Of a DNA stretch of 64,000 nucleotides, positions 12,986-23,997 are shown one piece after another. Made by a program: the position numbers and the translations under genes. Location: assembly GCA_030549775.1 (NCBI GenBank), contig CM060174.1:50716207-50780206 (forward strand), written 5' to 3'. Position 1 is the stretch's first letter. Each line of letters opens with the position of its first letter. This DNA is from Tamarix chinensis (Eukaryota; Streptophyta; Magnoliopsida; Caryophyllales; Tamaricaceae). Below the pieces are notes generated by a model that made no database searches, was not told the origin of the DNA, and saw only the letters and a program-made list of their open reading frames with translations.

Positions 12986-14621
12986 ATTCCATGCAAACAT
13001 TATGACACTCCCCATCATATTTATACAAGCCCTATTATGCATGTCTTATGGGCCACACCATGCAATAACATCATAACTCCAAATATAATACACATGCCAC
13101 AAATAAATGTACGATCTTACCTTAAATCCATATCATGCTGCACATATGATATATATACAAATACACATCAAATACATTATAATTTACATCACATGGCATG
13201 CATGGCATATAAAACACATAATTACACAAATGACCTTAGTACTCCCTAACCTAAAATGCCACCGGTCTTGGAGCACGATCCTATACCTCTTAAGGGCTTT
13301 GACTAGGTCCACCTATTATGAAAAAAATACTAGAATTAGGTTCCCTCCTAAAAATACTATTATTTACTAACTTATCCTAATACTTGTTTTTTAATTAAAA
13401 TAATACTATACTAAAATTAACTATGCAAAATACTACTAAAAATTCTAATAATAATATTAATGCAATTTAAAACGAATGGTGATATCAAGGTTTCTACCCT
13501 TCACCAAAATAATGCTATTAAAGATAATAATGATAATAATAAAAGTTTTAATAATAAAAAAATATTAGTAATAATAGTAATATTAATAGAAATAATACTA
13601 ATAATAATAATATAAGCCTAAAATTACAAGGTGGGGTTTTCGACCCTACCTCAAAATAACAAAAGTACTATTCAATCATAGTAATAATAATATTAATAAC
13701 ATATATTACTTATAATAATATTAAAAATAATAAAGATAATAATAATAATAATAATGATAATAATAAAAATGATAATGAAACTTATAATAATTTAATTAAT
13801 ACCTAAAAATCGAAACTAACAATCTAATTAACTCAATACTACTCTCGACCCTGCCAAGAAAATTTATCATTAATATTACATCTAATAACAATAATAATAA
13901 TAATGATAATAATGATAATTATTATAATCAAATAAATATTGAAAATTGGAATAAAAATAGAATAAATTTAAATAAATAGGGGAGAAGGGCTAAGAGGGTC
14001 TAGGGTTTTACCTTGAGTTGGCGGAGATGGGTCTCACCGACAGTGGTGCATGGTGGCGGTGGTGGCCAAAAAAAAGGATTAAAAGGGGAAAAGTTGAGGT
14101 TTAAGAAGAAAGGGTGGAGAATAAGGGTGGTGGTTGAGATGTTGGCGGTAGCCTAGGCTGAGAGGAGCAAAGTGAGGGTGGTGGCGCGATAAGGGGCGGC
14201 GACGCATGGCAGCAGAGGTGGCGGCTGAATGGAAAAGATGAAGAAAAAGAAGGGAGGAGAAGTAGAAAAGAGAAAAGAAGGTTATGGCTAGGTGGAGGGG
14301 AATTAGTAGAAGATTTTGGGTGGTGTAGAAGGTAGTAGAAGTGGAGGATGTGGTGGCGGACGGTGGCTCAAAGGTTGCGGGGTTGAAATTTTAGTTTGAT
14401 GGGCAGGGGACTTCGCACGACTATGGTGGCTCGTGCGAGAAGAATTGAGGGAGATGGGCTTCTCACTTAGTTTGAGGGCGGTGCAGGGAAGATTTTGGTA
14501 GGGAGAGGCTGCAGCGAAGTTGGCTAATGGCGGTGGACAGCTCGTCTCAAATTATGGTGGCGCATAGGTTAGCTCTTAGGGTTTTGGGGAGAATAAATTT
14601 GAAAAACACACAAACCAGGGG

Positions 14622-14630
14622 TATTTATAG
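14622..14630 (+). promoter_or_regulatory. Candidate LTR TATA box
   Basis: TATTTATAG follows CCAGGGG and precedes AGTTTAGAGG, at the boundary between the GC/purine-rich upstream part and the last ~0.9 kb of the LTR. The position fits a U3/R boundary with a long U3. It rests on motif and position only. Confidence 0.3.
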
Positions 14631-15550
14631 AGTTTAGAGGGAATGGTAGGGTTTTGAGGCTTGGTAGGAGGGTATTGTATGTTAGGTTTGGGGTGGCTGG
14701 CGGCGTTAATCGATCGGCAAGATTTTTGGTCGTGATTGACCTTTCGCGAGGGAAAAATAGAGCGAGAGATGAGGAAAATCGATTATACTAAGTTGATCTG
14801 TGAGTCAAGGGGAAGATAAAGAGAGGGGAAACGACTGGTCAAATCACGTGTGGCTAGTGGCACCATTTTTGGACCTTCAAAGGTGTAGGTCAACGGCGGA
14901 GGAGGAAGGAGGAAGAAGGAGGTGAACCGACAGCCAAGGAAAAAGAAAAGAAAAAAGGAGATGAACTGGCCGACTAGCGACGGTTATAAGTTTCTTAAAT
15001 GAGACACGACGTCTAAGGGGAAGAAGGTACAAAGCGCAGCATCTCAGTTGCCAAAGGAAAGAAAAGGAAGGAGCGGCGCTGGGCTGTGGAAGAAGAAGGA
15101 AAGAATTTGGGCCGCATCGCAGGCCCAATCATCGGAAGAGAAAATCAGAAAGAGAAGAAAAAGAAGAAAAGAGAGAAAAAGAAAGAAAAGAAAGAAAATG
15201 GAGGGAAGAAAAAGAAAAGGGAAAAAGGAAAAAGGAAAACTTAAGTGGTTTGGGGTTAAATAAACGAAATTAGAATATTTTGGGTATTTTAAATAGAAAT
15301 ATTAAAATAAAATAATATTAAATTTTCTTTTTAGGCTAATTTAAGGTTTTTAAAAGATTTTTCCTAAATTCCTTTTTAATTAGCCAAAATTCCAATTTTT
15401 CCTTTAAACAAATATTTATAAATTCCTTATTAATTTTCCCTAAATAAATCTTTTCCAATTCAAATAAAATAAATAATTAAATTAATTCCATAATAAATCC
15501 TTATTTAATTATATTTATTAAAATAAATATTTTTGGGGCATTTCAATACT

Positions 15551-16800
15551 ACCTAAGGTATTCAACCTTTCAGATAAAGTCAGCAAGATTTTGGAAGACA
15601 AAAATTCAAAACTCGTGTAATAGAGTTTAAAGGAAGAAACACAAGGTTTCATGGTTACACAATTGACAACCAAGCTACCTTTTCATCCCATGCCTTGTCC
15701 TATTTTTATAGGAGTATATAGGATACTTAGTGACAAGATAACCAACCATTATAATGAACTAACAATCCTAACTCATTTATTTACTCATGAATTAGCTAAA
15801 TATGACCTTAGAGATAATAATGAAATTCAAGTTCATCTATATAGAGGGTTGACTTGAGTTCCCTAACTAGAGAAAAGAAAGTTAGGAGAAAATAAAAGCA
15901 AATTAAGACCAACTAAAAACATACATAACTAATCTAAACATAAAAAAGTTCATTTGTGTTATAAGTAACAAAATAATTCAAAATGTAGCCTTCAAAACAT
16001 CTCCCAAGGCCTGATTTGGTTAGCTAAAAAGGTTGAAAGTGAAATAACCATGCTCTTGAAAATATCTTGCACTTGACTCATCATATGACTCCCAAAATGG
16101 CAAATACAACTCCCCTTTTTGGTATGTCTTTACTCGAATTGAATTTACCCCAAAAAGTGCTAAAATATGTCAAAATCAACCTAAATTTTTGTGCCTCCTT
16201 GGTTGGTTGCTATACCTTAATTTATTGAATGGATATGAATGGTGAAAATGAAGGTGGGATGCTAGTAAAATGTTATTGATCATGTCTCCATTCTTCATGG
16301 TGTAGGGTTCTTTGTGGTAGCCAATGATCTTGTGAAAAAGGCTTGAAAATGCTTGAAAAGGACTTAAAAGAATCAACCTAATCTCTTTGGATCCCATGCA
16401 AAACAACACCAAAATGGATGTTGTCCTTCTTTGTTGTTCAAACTTGCTTTTAACTTAACAACGATAAATTTAGATGTTGAAAATGATGGGGGTGTTGAAG
16501 ATTCATGGATCCCTCTTGGTCCTATGAAGCAACATTTTGAGACATATTGAAGCCATTAAAGATGTTGAAATTGATCACATAAGATGATGGTGTTGGGATT
16601 GATACTTGATGGCTACCTTCAAATTTGTATGGATAATTATAGATGTAATGATGGCACATTCTTCATAATATGGTTCTTTTTGAAAGAATATGAGCTTGAA
16701 AAAAGACCCAAGATATATGTTTAGGGCATCAACAAAATTATTATAATTTTGAAAACAAGTATAAAAAATGATGGTCATTGCTCCTGCATCACCTTCAAAT
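15551..16800. repeat. Copy B of the unidentified repeat, right part
   Basis: 15551-16000 matches 10783-11230 (for example GGAGTATATAGGA(T/C)ACTTAGT). 16535-16793 matches 9735-9992. The 0.5 kb between them (16010-16535) has no counterpart in copy A. The block order differs between copies, which points to a tandem array with deletions rather than one simple duplication. Confidence 0.72.
16575..16778 (-). pseudogene. Decayed copy of the C-terminal part of the 9777-10277 ORF
   Basis: A 67-codon frame starting MTIIFYTCFQNYNNFVDA. It is similar to the C-terminal third of the 166-aa frame at 9777-10277 (MTIIFYTCYQNYNNLVDA), then FFQKEPYYE against LFQKEPYYV and IIHTNLKVAI against TIHKNFKAPI. The upstream two thirds are missing here. 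Function unknown; it belongs to the duplicated repeat. Confidence 0.45.
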
Positions 16801-17543
16801 GAATCAAATGGTTTATCTTATCTATTTCTGCTTTAGTTAGTTGTGGCTCTGAAACTAATATAATGGTTTGTGGGGTTAGTTCATTGGTCCCCTGAGATAA
16901 TTTGTTTAATTTTTAACATTTAGTCTCATGAGTTGACTATGGATTTGACATTGCATTGTGTCTCACACCTTAGATATTCACATTTATATTTGCATAGTGG
17001 TCTCAAATGATTGGGCATAAGGATTTATTATTAGTTGAGGAATTCCGAGGGGAGTTAGGTTACTATGGTTATGAAGTGTTCATAGACCTAATAGCCCAAG
17101 TGTGGTGAATGTTGAAGATCCCTATCATGTCCTTTGACACTAATGATAGTTGCGGTAGGTGTTACATACCCATAATTAAGCCACTTTTGTGGCATCCTAA
17201 GTGTTGTGGATGCTAAAGATCCTGGTATAAGCCCTTTGGGCTAGCGTACAGTGATGGTGGGAATAACAATTATATATTCGTCTCGATTATGGATATTGAT
17301 AATGGCTAATATTATAGATATATGAAGGGTTTGGAAAATCCAAAATTAAGAGTATGCCCCTTACCTAGTAGCACAAGTATGGTAGAATATGAAGATCTTG
17401 GTATAAGCCCCTACTCCCAACATACAATGATTATGGGAATAGTAATCCTACTTTCATCCTCATCATGGATAATGACATTATTTGAGATTCCTTAGTGGTC
17501 TTGTCCTTAAATATCGAGTTGAGTGAATATGTGTGTGTCTTAT
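16800..17543 (-). mobile_element. TGTA-family LTR, minus-strand copy, distal part (unit 5)
   Basis: Non-coding. Two degenerate direct blocks are visible: 'GAAGATC(C/T)...TCATGTCCTTTG..CTAATGATAG' at about 17115-17160 and 'AAGATC(C/T)TGGTATAAGCCC' at 17216-17240 and 17392-17412, with 'ACAATGATTATGGGAATAGTAA'-like pieces in between. It is separated from 19397-20020 by the CACTA element, and the two flanks are read as one interrupted LTR. The left boundary is uncertain. Confidence 0.4.
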
Positions 17544-17562
17544 CACTACCACGGAAAGGGGT

Positions 17563-17950
17563 TTTAATAACGGTTATTTTATAGTTTTAATAACGGTTTT
17601 CAACCGTTATTAAATCGCCCGTTATTAAATCTTTAATAACGGTTCATAACCGTTATGAAAAATACACAAAAACCCGCGAATATGTGCGAAAACTGGAGTT
17701 TTAATAACGGTTTTTAAGTAAAAACCGTTATTAAAACTCCAAGTTTTAATAACGGTTATGATGAAAACCGTTATTAAAATGTAGGTTTTAATAACGGTTC
17801 TTATTAAAACCGTTATTAAAAACAGGATTTTTAATAACGGTTCTTATGAAAACCGTTATTAAAACCTACGTTTTAATAACGGTTTTCATCATAACCGTTA
17901 TTAAAACAAGGTTTTAATAACGGTTTTCATAAGAACCGTTATTAAAACTC
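17563..17950. repeat. CACTA left subterminal inverted-repeat array
   Basis: At least ten copies of TTTTAATAACGGTT or its complement AACCGTTATTAAAA, arranged head-to-head with 4-10 bp spacers such as TTAAGTA, CTTATGA and TCATCAT. Each adjacent pair could fold into a near-perfect stem. Confidence 0.9.
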
Positions 17951-18191
17951 CTGTTTTTTCGCAGTTTTTGCAATTTTGTTCCTGCCCACATACACATTTG
18001 TATGTTCAAATAATTACCAAATCTGCATTGTAAAACAACATCAATTGATAACAAATCTGCATTGTAAAACAACACCATAATTTCAATCAATCCCTTGTTA
18101 ATACACCGGACATATATACTCAAGAATCAAAATTAGTAGGCATACCACAACTTGGTAGCTCTACACTCCAAAGCAAAATGTTTTAAGGTTT

Positions 18192-18341
18192 TCAAAGAAG
18201 ACTTAAAGACATAGACAAAATACAAACATGTAGCTCGTATTCTTCACTCGAACCCTTAAAAACTGGAATTTCATCATCATCATCTAAGTTCCTTTGTCTT
18301 GAAAATCTGGTTCCAGTAGCTCTTTGGAGGTACCTAATTAC
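18192..18341 (-). pseudogene. Possible C-terminal exon remnant inside the CACTA element
   Basis: A 49-codon frame open on the minus strand and ending in TGA at 18192-18194; it has no start codon and is preceded by an AG that could be a splice acceptor. It contains RYLQRATGTRFSRQRNL, an Asp-rich DDDDE run and EIPVFKGSSEEYE, which looks coding-like in composition. I do not recognise the family. It could be a relic of the element's own accessory protein, a captured host exon, or chance. Low confidence. Confidence 0.22.
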
Positions 18342-19077
18342 ACGGAATTGGCATAATTACAGTAAGAAAAGGCCCTAAAAATAAGAAACATAACAAAAAA
18401 ACCTCAATTTAGAGGCCAAAATAGCCTTTTTTTAGGCTCCGATATTGCCCAAACCGGCTCCGCCGTTTGCCACGTTGTAGATCTCAAAAAAATACCCAAA
18501 ATAGCCTCCTAGATCACCTAAATCCGAGGTCCCATGAAAAAGTTATGACCCTCCAAAGTTACGAGAGGTGAATCTAGCTCTAAATAGCCTCAATAATGTC
18601 TTCTCTTTTGCTTATTATGGTTGTAGCTCTAAATAATGTTGAATCTATATTCTCCATACAAACAAATACAACAATAATATGTAAAGGTCTCGGCCAACAC
18701 ATGCATTTGTTAATATATAACAACAACGCAACAAATTCAACAACAAACAGAAAAATTTTCAGCCAACACATTCAACAACACATTTTCGAACGAAACCCTG
18801 GCGACATGAATTTATATAAGTAGATAAAAAGTTACGAGAGGAATAACAAACACATACATAAAGTGAGCTAGCTACAAACATGACGGTGAGAATGTTGAGA
18901 GAGGTAAGGGATTCAAACACGACGGTGCAAGGGTTTGCAATGGCAGAGGTGTGGTGGAGAGTTGGCGGTGCGAGGGTTTTCAAGGAGAAGGAGAGAAAGT
19001 GAACGAAGGTGCAGAGAATCTGAAAATTTTGGCACGAAACAGAACTGAATTGAATGAAATATAAGTTTGATTTTGGG

Positions 19078-19380
19078 GTTTTAATAACGGTTCCTGAAAG
19101 AACCGTTATTAAAACATCTTTTAATAACGGTTCTCTCAGGAACCGTTATTAAAACTTTCAGACTTTTAATAACGGTTCCTGAAAGAACCGTTATTAAAAC
19201 CTCTTTTAATAACGGTTCTTGAAAGAATCGTTATTAAAACATCCGTGTAAATTTTAACATTGCCCTTTTAATAACGGTTTTTACTATAACCGTTATTAAA
19301 ACTATTGCGCCCATAAATTTTCACGCATTTGACAACGGTTTTCGAACTACCGTTATTAATGTCCCGTTATTATTTCCCGT
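19078..19380. repeat. CACTA right subterminal inverted-repeat array
   Basis: Eight or more copies of TTTTAATAACGGTTC paired with GAACCGTTATTAAAA, mostly separated by CTGAAA or CTCAGG spacers, becoming degenerate toward the right terminus. Related to the left array and to 8480-8750. Confidence 0.9.
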
Positions 19381-19396
19381 TTTCGTAGTAGTGTAT

Positions 19397-20043
19397 ATAT
19401 TATGCCATGTTAGGTATCTTAACCATGATCCTATATGATATATGTATGATAGCACAAAAACCCTATGTGTTGCATGAGTATTTACCATATTAAAGGTAGC
19501 TTATTTTATGAGTAATTTACCATACTGATACAACCTTATGTGATCACTATGGCAATTTGAGTTGTGTTTGAGGGGACATATGTCAATTTGTAGGGGTTTG
19601 ACTTTAAACTTGAACATATTGAGGAGAATGAACTAGGCTAATAGCTAATCATTTATTAGGGAGTGGGTTATCGTATTTCTTTTGTATAGTTGAGAGTTAG
19701 GTTAACAAGTATAAATAGGTTTGTCCATTGCTTTGGAATGTTTTGATCTTTCTTATTATTTAAACTCTTGGCTTTGATCCCCATATTTTGAATATTATAT
19801 CTCTCACCCTTCTATCATTTTATCATCATTATTTATATTGTTATCTTGTTTGTACATGCATAATCTATTGGTTGTCTCTACTTATTTTTTCTTAGATTAA
19901 GTATGCGTTAGATAATAATTGAACATCTCTCATGTTTGATATAAAGGTGACATCGCTCTATTTTATCTATAAAAAGCTTCTACATTATCTTTACACGAAA
20001 CTTTTAAGTTGAGAAAATTAGGAATATATATATATATATATAA
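19397..20043 (-). mobile_element. TGTA-family LTR, minus-strand copy, proximal part (unit 5)
   Basis: Homologous to 8773-9490 over its length: 'GCATGAG(T/C)(A/C)(T/C)TTACCATATT..GGTAG', 'TTATTTAAACTCTTGGCTTTG', 'GGCATAAG'-like segment and 'AAAAGCTTCTACATT'. The expected GGGTGTTACA end is lost; 'GAGAAAATTAGGAATA' runs into a TA repeat (20025-20043). Confidence 0.5.
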
Positions 20044-22200
20044 TGAAACATTTTAGCATAATATATTTTTTTAATTGCCCCAGCAAAAATTATTCATCTT
20101 AAAAAATGAAAGATTAACCTTCGTGTTTGTATTGTTCTGTTGCACAACGTACAATTTTTTTTTAATTATAATATTTTGTATATTCGGTTGTATGTTCACG
20201 TCAAGTCGATGCACATTAAAAGGTGTATTCAGGGATAAGGTATAAATTGTGATTGTTGAGCTGGTGCAAATAGACATTCAAAACTAATTGGCCACATTAA
20301 CCGTAACAATAAATATTGTGGGGAAGGCAATCATTGAGAAGATAATAACTACTAGTATATGCTAGCAAAGTGATCACTAATTAATGCTAAGAATCTCGAT
20401 TAAAACTACAGAAGTGGAGGTTAGATTGGAGGCCACAAGCAACTAGCACCTACGGAGCTAGCTAATGTGCCTAATTCTTTTACACAAAACAAAGATACTG
20501 TTCTGACAATGATTAAAATTGATCATAACCCACTCAGAGCACGAGAACCGGCGTCCCATTGCCCCTCCTCCAGCTGTGATCTCTCACGCCAAAATTAGGT
20601 CTTTCCGGCAATATGATTCTCTGAGAAAAGAAAAGAATAAAGATGATAACATAGCTTGGCATGGTTGGGACACCTTTTGGTTGGCAGAAACCAATAATAA
20701 TGTCTGAACAAAAGAGAATCGAGGGCATAATTAGAAACGGATTGCTGTTAACATGGTCTGGGAAGGGCCTGAGATATGTAACATCTGCCTTTACCAAATT
20801 GTTTGTGGACTGATAAGGTCTTCCATGGCAACGGCGCAAAAATTTTCTTGGGTCCGTTGCTTCGGCGCGGCAACAGAGCAAGAAGCTTAATAAAAGCAAG
20901 CAGGCGCGATTTTTTGCACCGAAGCAAAAATTTTATCGGTCATATTACACTAAAATTGTACTTCATTTAAACATTTAAAATATAAAATAAAATTTAATTA
21001 CATTAAAATAATTTTAAAAGATATATTGATTTTTTTTTCTCCTTCGTTGCATATGCTCTAATAGTATAGTGATGGCCCTAGGGTGAACCAGCACCGGGGA
21101 AAGATGAATACGAGATCAAAGAGATTCGAAATTCCTAATTGTAACCATTAGATCCTTTGTTTGGTGCTAATTAAAAGTAATAATTATTTATTTAAAAAAA
21201 ATTAGTCTAGTTTTTTAATATGTTTAAGATAATAACTTTTGCAAGTAACTCCAAGTGAAGTGAATTATCTTATTTTTCAATAAGATTTTTTAATGGTACT
21301 TTTAACTATTACTTCTTTTGTTTTATAAAAAAAAACATCTTTTTTCATAGATATTTTTATCTGAAAAATAAAGCCATTTTATGTTAGTTAATGCTCATTT
21401 TTTTTACTGTTTGATTATTTTATATATTGATTGTTAATTTTTTTTATTAAGAATATAATTAAAAAATTATAGATATATTTATTATCTAACTTACCCTACT
21501 ATAATATTATTGAAATATTATAGATATATTAAGAATATAATTATTGATATAATTATAATATTACAGATCTAATATTTTTTAATTAATATAAGATATATAT
21601 TTATTATTTTTTTAAATAGTGCATAAATTTTTAAAAGACTTTTTGTTGTTTGCTACGCACTCCTATATGAGGCTCTATATCTAACATACCCCAGTGAAGG
21701 TGGGAGTTATTATTACTCCAATTAACTAACTAGCCAACAAATAAAACGTATGCCGATTACTATCTGCGATTAATGGCCGACCACGATGTACATTAAAAGA
21801 AAAGAAGATGATCCCGAAACGGATTATGATTTCGATTTATCTATTGATTAATCATAGAAACATTCATTCAAAAAAGTGAAAGTGTCATAATAAGCGAAAA
21901 CCGCACTTTCTCGGCCCTGGAGCTCAAATTAGATCATGGAATGTTAAAAGAGAGCCAAAATATTGCTTTCTCTTCTTCATACATGCCAAAGCGTACTGCA
22001 GTATTCCCGCTCCGGCTGTCTGCAGCAGCAATGAAACACGAAAGGGAATATATTTACACACACCTTTAGTACGTTTCCTTTCCTTTTCTTTTCTTTATTA
22101 AAGATAAAGGATTGTTCGCTGCTAGGCTAGCTACCTCGCTCTTTTTGAATTCAAAACACCATAAAGAGCAGCTCATCGGCTCCATCTTGAAGACTCCCCC
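20044..22200. other. Low-repeat intergenic region upstream of the host gene
   Basis: No convincing gene. The stretch at 20519-20900 is less AT-rich and has open frames on both strands (62 and 121 codons), but neither shows a recognisable domain. 20940-21650 is very AT-rich with oligo-A and oligo-T tracts. 21700-22200 is mixed and may contain the promoter of the following gene; a weak TATA-like AATATATTTACA lies at about 22046. Confidence 0.5.
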
Positions 22201-22224
22201 CACCCACACACACACACACACAGA
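22199..22224 (+). repeat. CA microsatellite
   Basis: CCCACCCACACACACACACACACACAG-type run, about 300 bp upstream of the host gene start, possibly in its 5' leader or promoter. Confidence 0.85.
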
Positions 22225-22508
22225 CCACGCCATTATCTCCCTCTCTCTTTACGCAGCACAAACCCCGAGCAGAGCAAATACTTAACCCAAAGTTAGAGGC
22301 AATAATCTCATTGCTTTCTTCTTCATAACTCCTTAAGTGTTCCCTACACGACACTTAAAGAATCAATACCATCACATTGTTGTTCTACATCGATCCTTTA
22401 GCAAACTAAAGCTAAATTCTGGCCTGCCTCTTTCTCGATCTCTCTAGCTTCTCAAATTCGCTCCTCTTGTACGACGCTCGCCGTAAATAAAACCCAATCC
22501 GTCCAAGC

Positions 22509-23159
22509 ATGTCTACTTCCTTTCAGTATTTGCCTCCGCCCGGGCCACCAACACCCGGATCAGTCTACCCAACCACCTCGACCACTCAACCTACAGATTC
22601 CTCTAACCACTCATCATCCAATGGGTCATTCGGTGCTGTCTTTATAGTCCTAGCTGTAATACTTGTTGTATCAGCCATTGCTTGTGTTCTCGGAAGGCTG
22701 TGCGGTAAGAAATCCAAGGGCGGTGCATCACACCGTCCAAAGGCTATTAAGCACAGCGACGCTCAAAAGCATGATCACCACAAACACGGTCAAAAGAACA
22801 GTAACAAGATTCGTCCGAAAGAAAGAGACCCAGAACTTGGGTTTCGGTCCAAGGAAGGATTTGGGTTTCGGTCGACAGAAGGGGATATTGAGTTCGGCTT
22901 TGATAAGAGGGTTCCAAAAGGCGGTCATGGAAACAATGGCGATTTTGCTAGAGGAGGGGGACAGAAGGGACCTATGGGTCATATGGGTAACGGTGGTGCG
23001 AACATGGGTGGTGGAAGTATGAGAGGTGGTGATCCAAGGGCGTCTATGGGTCCTCTGGGGGGTCATATGGGTATGGGAGGTGGTGATCCAAGGGCATCTA
23101 TGGGTCCTCTGGGGGGTCATATGGGTATGGGAGGTGGTGATCCTAGAGGATACGCATGA
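22509..23159 (+). CDS. Small single-pass membrane protein with Pro-rich N-terminus and Gly/Met repeats
   Basis: A 216-codon single-exon frame. Residues 1-40 are Pro/Ser/Thr-rich (LPPPGPPTPG) and without a cleavable signal. Residues 41-63 form one hydrophobic helix (SFGAVFIVLAVILVVSAIAC), followed by a basic stop-transfer segment (CGKKSKGG), so the N-terminus is probably outside and the tail cytosolic. A Lys/His-rich tail (about 68-105) follows, then two related DPELGF/DIEFGF acidic-aromatic motifs, then a Gly/Met-rich end with two full copies of an 18-residue unit GGGDPRASMGPLGGHMGM and a partial third. I recognise the architecture as one seen in uncharacterised plant membrane proteins, but no function is established. 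The codon pattern is less AT-biased than the surroundings, and the ATG follows a pyrimidine-rich leader. Not disrupted; the most credible host gene in the window. Confidence 0.8.
   Translation: MSTSFQYLPPPGPPTPGSVYPTTSTTQPTDSSNHSSSNGSFGAVFIVLAVILVVSAIACVLGRLCGKKSKGGASHRPKAIKHSDAQKHDHHKHGQKNSNKIRPKERDPELGFRSKEGFGFRSTEGDIEFGFDKRVPKGGHGNNGDFARGGGQKGPMGHMGNGGANMGGGSMRGGDPRASMGPLGGHMGMGGGDPRASMGPLGGHMGMGGGDPRGYA
23026..23150 (+). repeat. In-frame 54-bp coding repeat
   Basis: GGTGATCCAAGGGC(G/A)TCTATG recurs with GATCC cores at 23031, 23085 and 23139, exactly 54 bp apart, giving two full 18-residue units and a truncated third at the C-terminus. The first two copies differ at one visible base, so the duplication looks recent. 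Confidence 0.93.
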
Positions 23160-23995
23160 TCATGGATGTAGAAGAACATCATGAAGACCGACGAAGAACT
23201 CATTCATACAGCATGCCATAATTAAATGTTCATGCTAGCTTCTACTTCCGTACTGGATTAATTGCTCACTCTACTATTAATCGGTTTTCTCTGTTTTATT
23301 TTGTTAGATTTCCTCCCATGATTGCTTACAGATCAATATATATATGTATACACTATATGACTGAATATAACTAGCTGGCTAGTATTATGCGGTCATAGGA
23401 CGGTAAATCTGAACTGGTAATGCTAGGATATCTTTTATTGGGGTCGGGTTGTGTTTGGAACAGATTGCTCAAGGAATCATGTAATCATATATATATTTCT
23501 CGAAATGTATCCCAAGTTCTCCCATGACTTCAAATCTGTTAAATTTTTATACTACGAAAACTAGCTGCTGCATTATATGCCCGATAACTGACTTATTCAG
23601 GAGAGCAGAAGCTCATCCTTCGGTCAAATTATAATCTAGCCAGCTTGTGGATGGGTGTATTATTGGAACATTTGAGTTCACTCCTCATGTGGTAAAGCTC
23701 TTTTTTTATTCAAGGTTATTTTATTTTATTTTTTTATCATTTTTATTAGTAACCTAAATTTGGGAAGAAAAAACCATTAGATGAAAAGTGGACATGGGAA
23801 GGTGAGTAATATGAGAAATATTGAGATATGAATTGTGAGGTTGAGAGAGAGAGATGAGCACAAATTTTTTTTGTCATCATTCTCTTTGGTACAAGTTTAA
23901 TCAATGCAAAGATTCAAAGTTATTCACTGTTGGATCTTTTCGATTTTCGGACACAAGCTTTTCAATATACCAATCTTGATTCTGAATGGTGGAGA
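23160..23995. other. 3' flank of the host gene, no gene seen
   Basis: Contains the probable 3' untranslated region (ATTAAATG at about 23222 could serve as a poly-A signal), short TATA runs at 23335-23350, and AT-rich sequence. No frame with coding character. Confidence 0.5.
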
Positions 23996-23997
23996 TA

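Larger units (their letters stand above)
11407..15545 (+). mobile_element. TGTA-family solo LTR with target-site duplication (unit 4)
   Basis: Starts TGTAACACCCCCAAAATTTT and ends GGGGCATTTCA, with atacc before it (11402-11406) and atact after it (15546-15550), a five-base target duplication with one change. The related uninterrupted sequence at 10778-10790 confirms the insertion point. Order of parts: a conserved head (11480-11540), the GTGGGAATGAG module (11869), tandem CCACTATT..GGTGGATCGG blocks (12150-12480), a roughly 20-bp ACCACCATGCAA array (12610-12960), an AT-rich stretch with ATA/AAT triplets (13380-13960), a GC/purine-rich stretch (13980-15260) with a TATA-like box at 14622, and an AT-rich tail. 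No gag-pol and no second LTR: best read as a 4.14-kb solo LTR. Confidence 0.82.
17544..19393. mobile_element. Complete non-autonomous CACTA transposon (1850 bp, TSD TAT)
   Basis: Left terminus CACTACCACGGAAAGGGG, right terminus CCCGTTTTCGTAGTAGTG, an imperfect inverted pair starting with CACTA. The flanking triplets are tat (17541-17543) and tat (19394-19396), the 3-bp duplication typical of CACTA/EnSpm elements. Subterminal regions (17563-17950 and 19078-19380) are packed with direct and inverted copies of TTTTAATAACGGTT. In known CACTA elements such arrays are binding sites for the TNPA-type protein. No transposase (TNPD-type) frame is present; the centre holds only a small ORF (18192-18341) and non-coding sequence. 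It can only have moved with enzymes supplied in trans. Confidence 0.9.

Noticed and set aside
14877..15263. Basic Lys/Arg-rich and Leu/Ser-rich frames
   Set aside because: Same effect in the purine-rich part of the LTR at 11407-15545.
20519..20899. Possible small gene with signal-peptide-like start (121 codons, minus) or a 62-codon plus frame
   Set aside because: The two frames overlap each other on opposite strands, with no recognisable domain, no clear promoter or splice sites, and no repeat of either frame elsewhere.
22663..23120. Frames overlapping the host gene (119 codons plus, 130 codons minus)
   Set aside because: Shadows of the 216-codon gene; their repeats simply mirror its 54-bp coding repeat.
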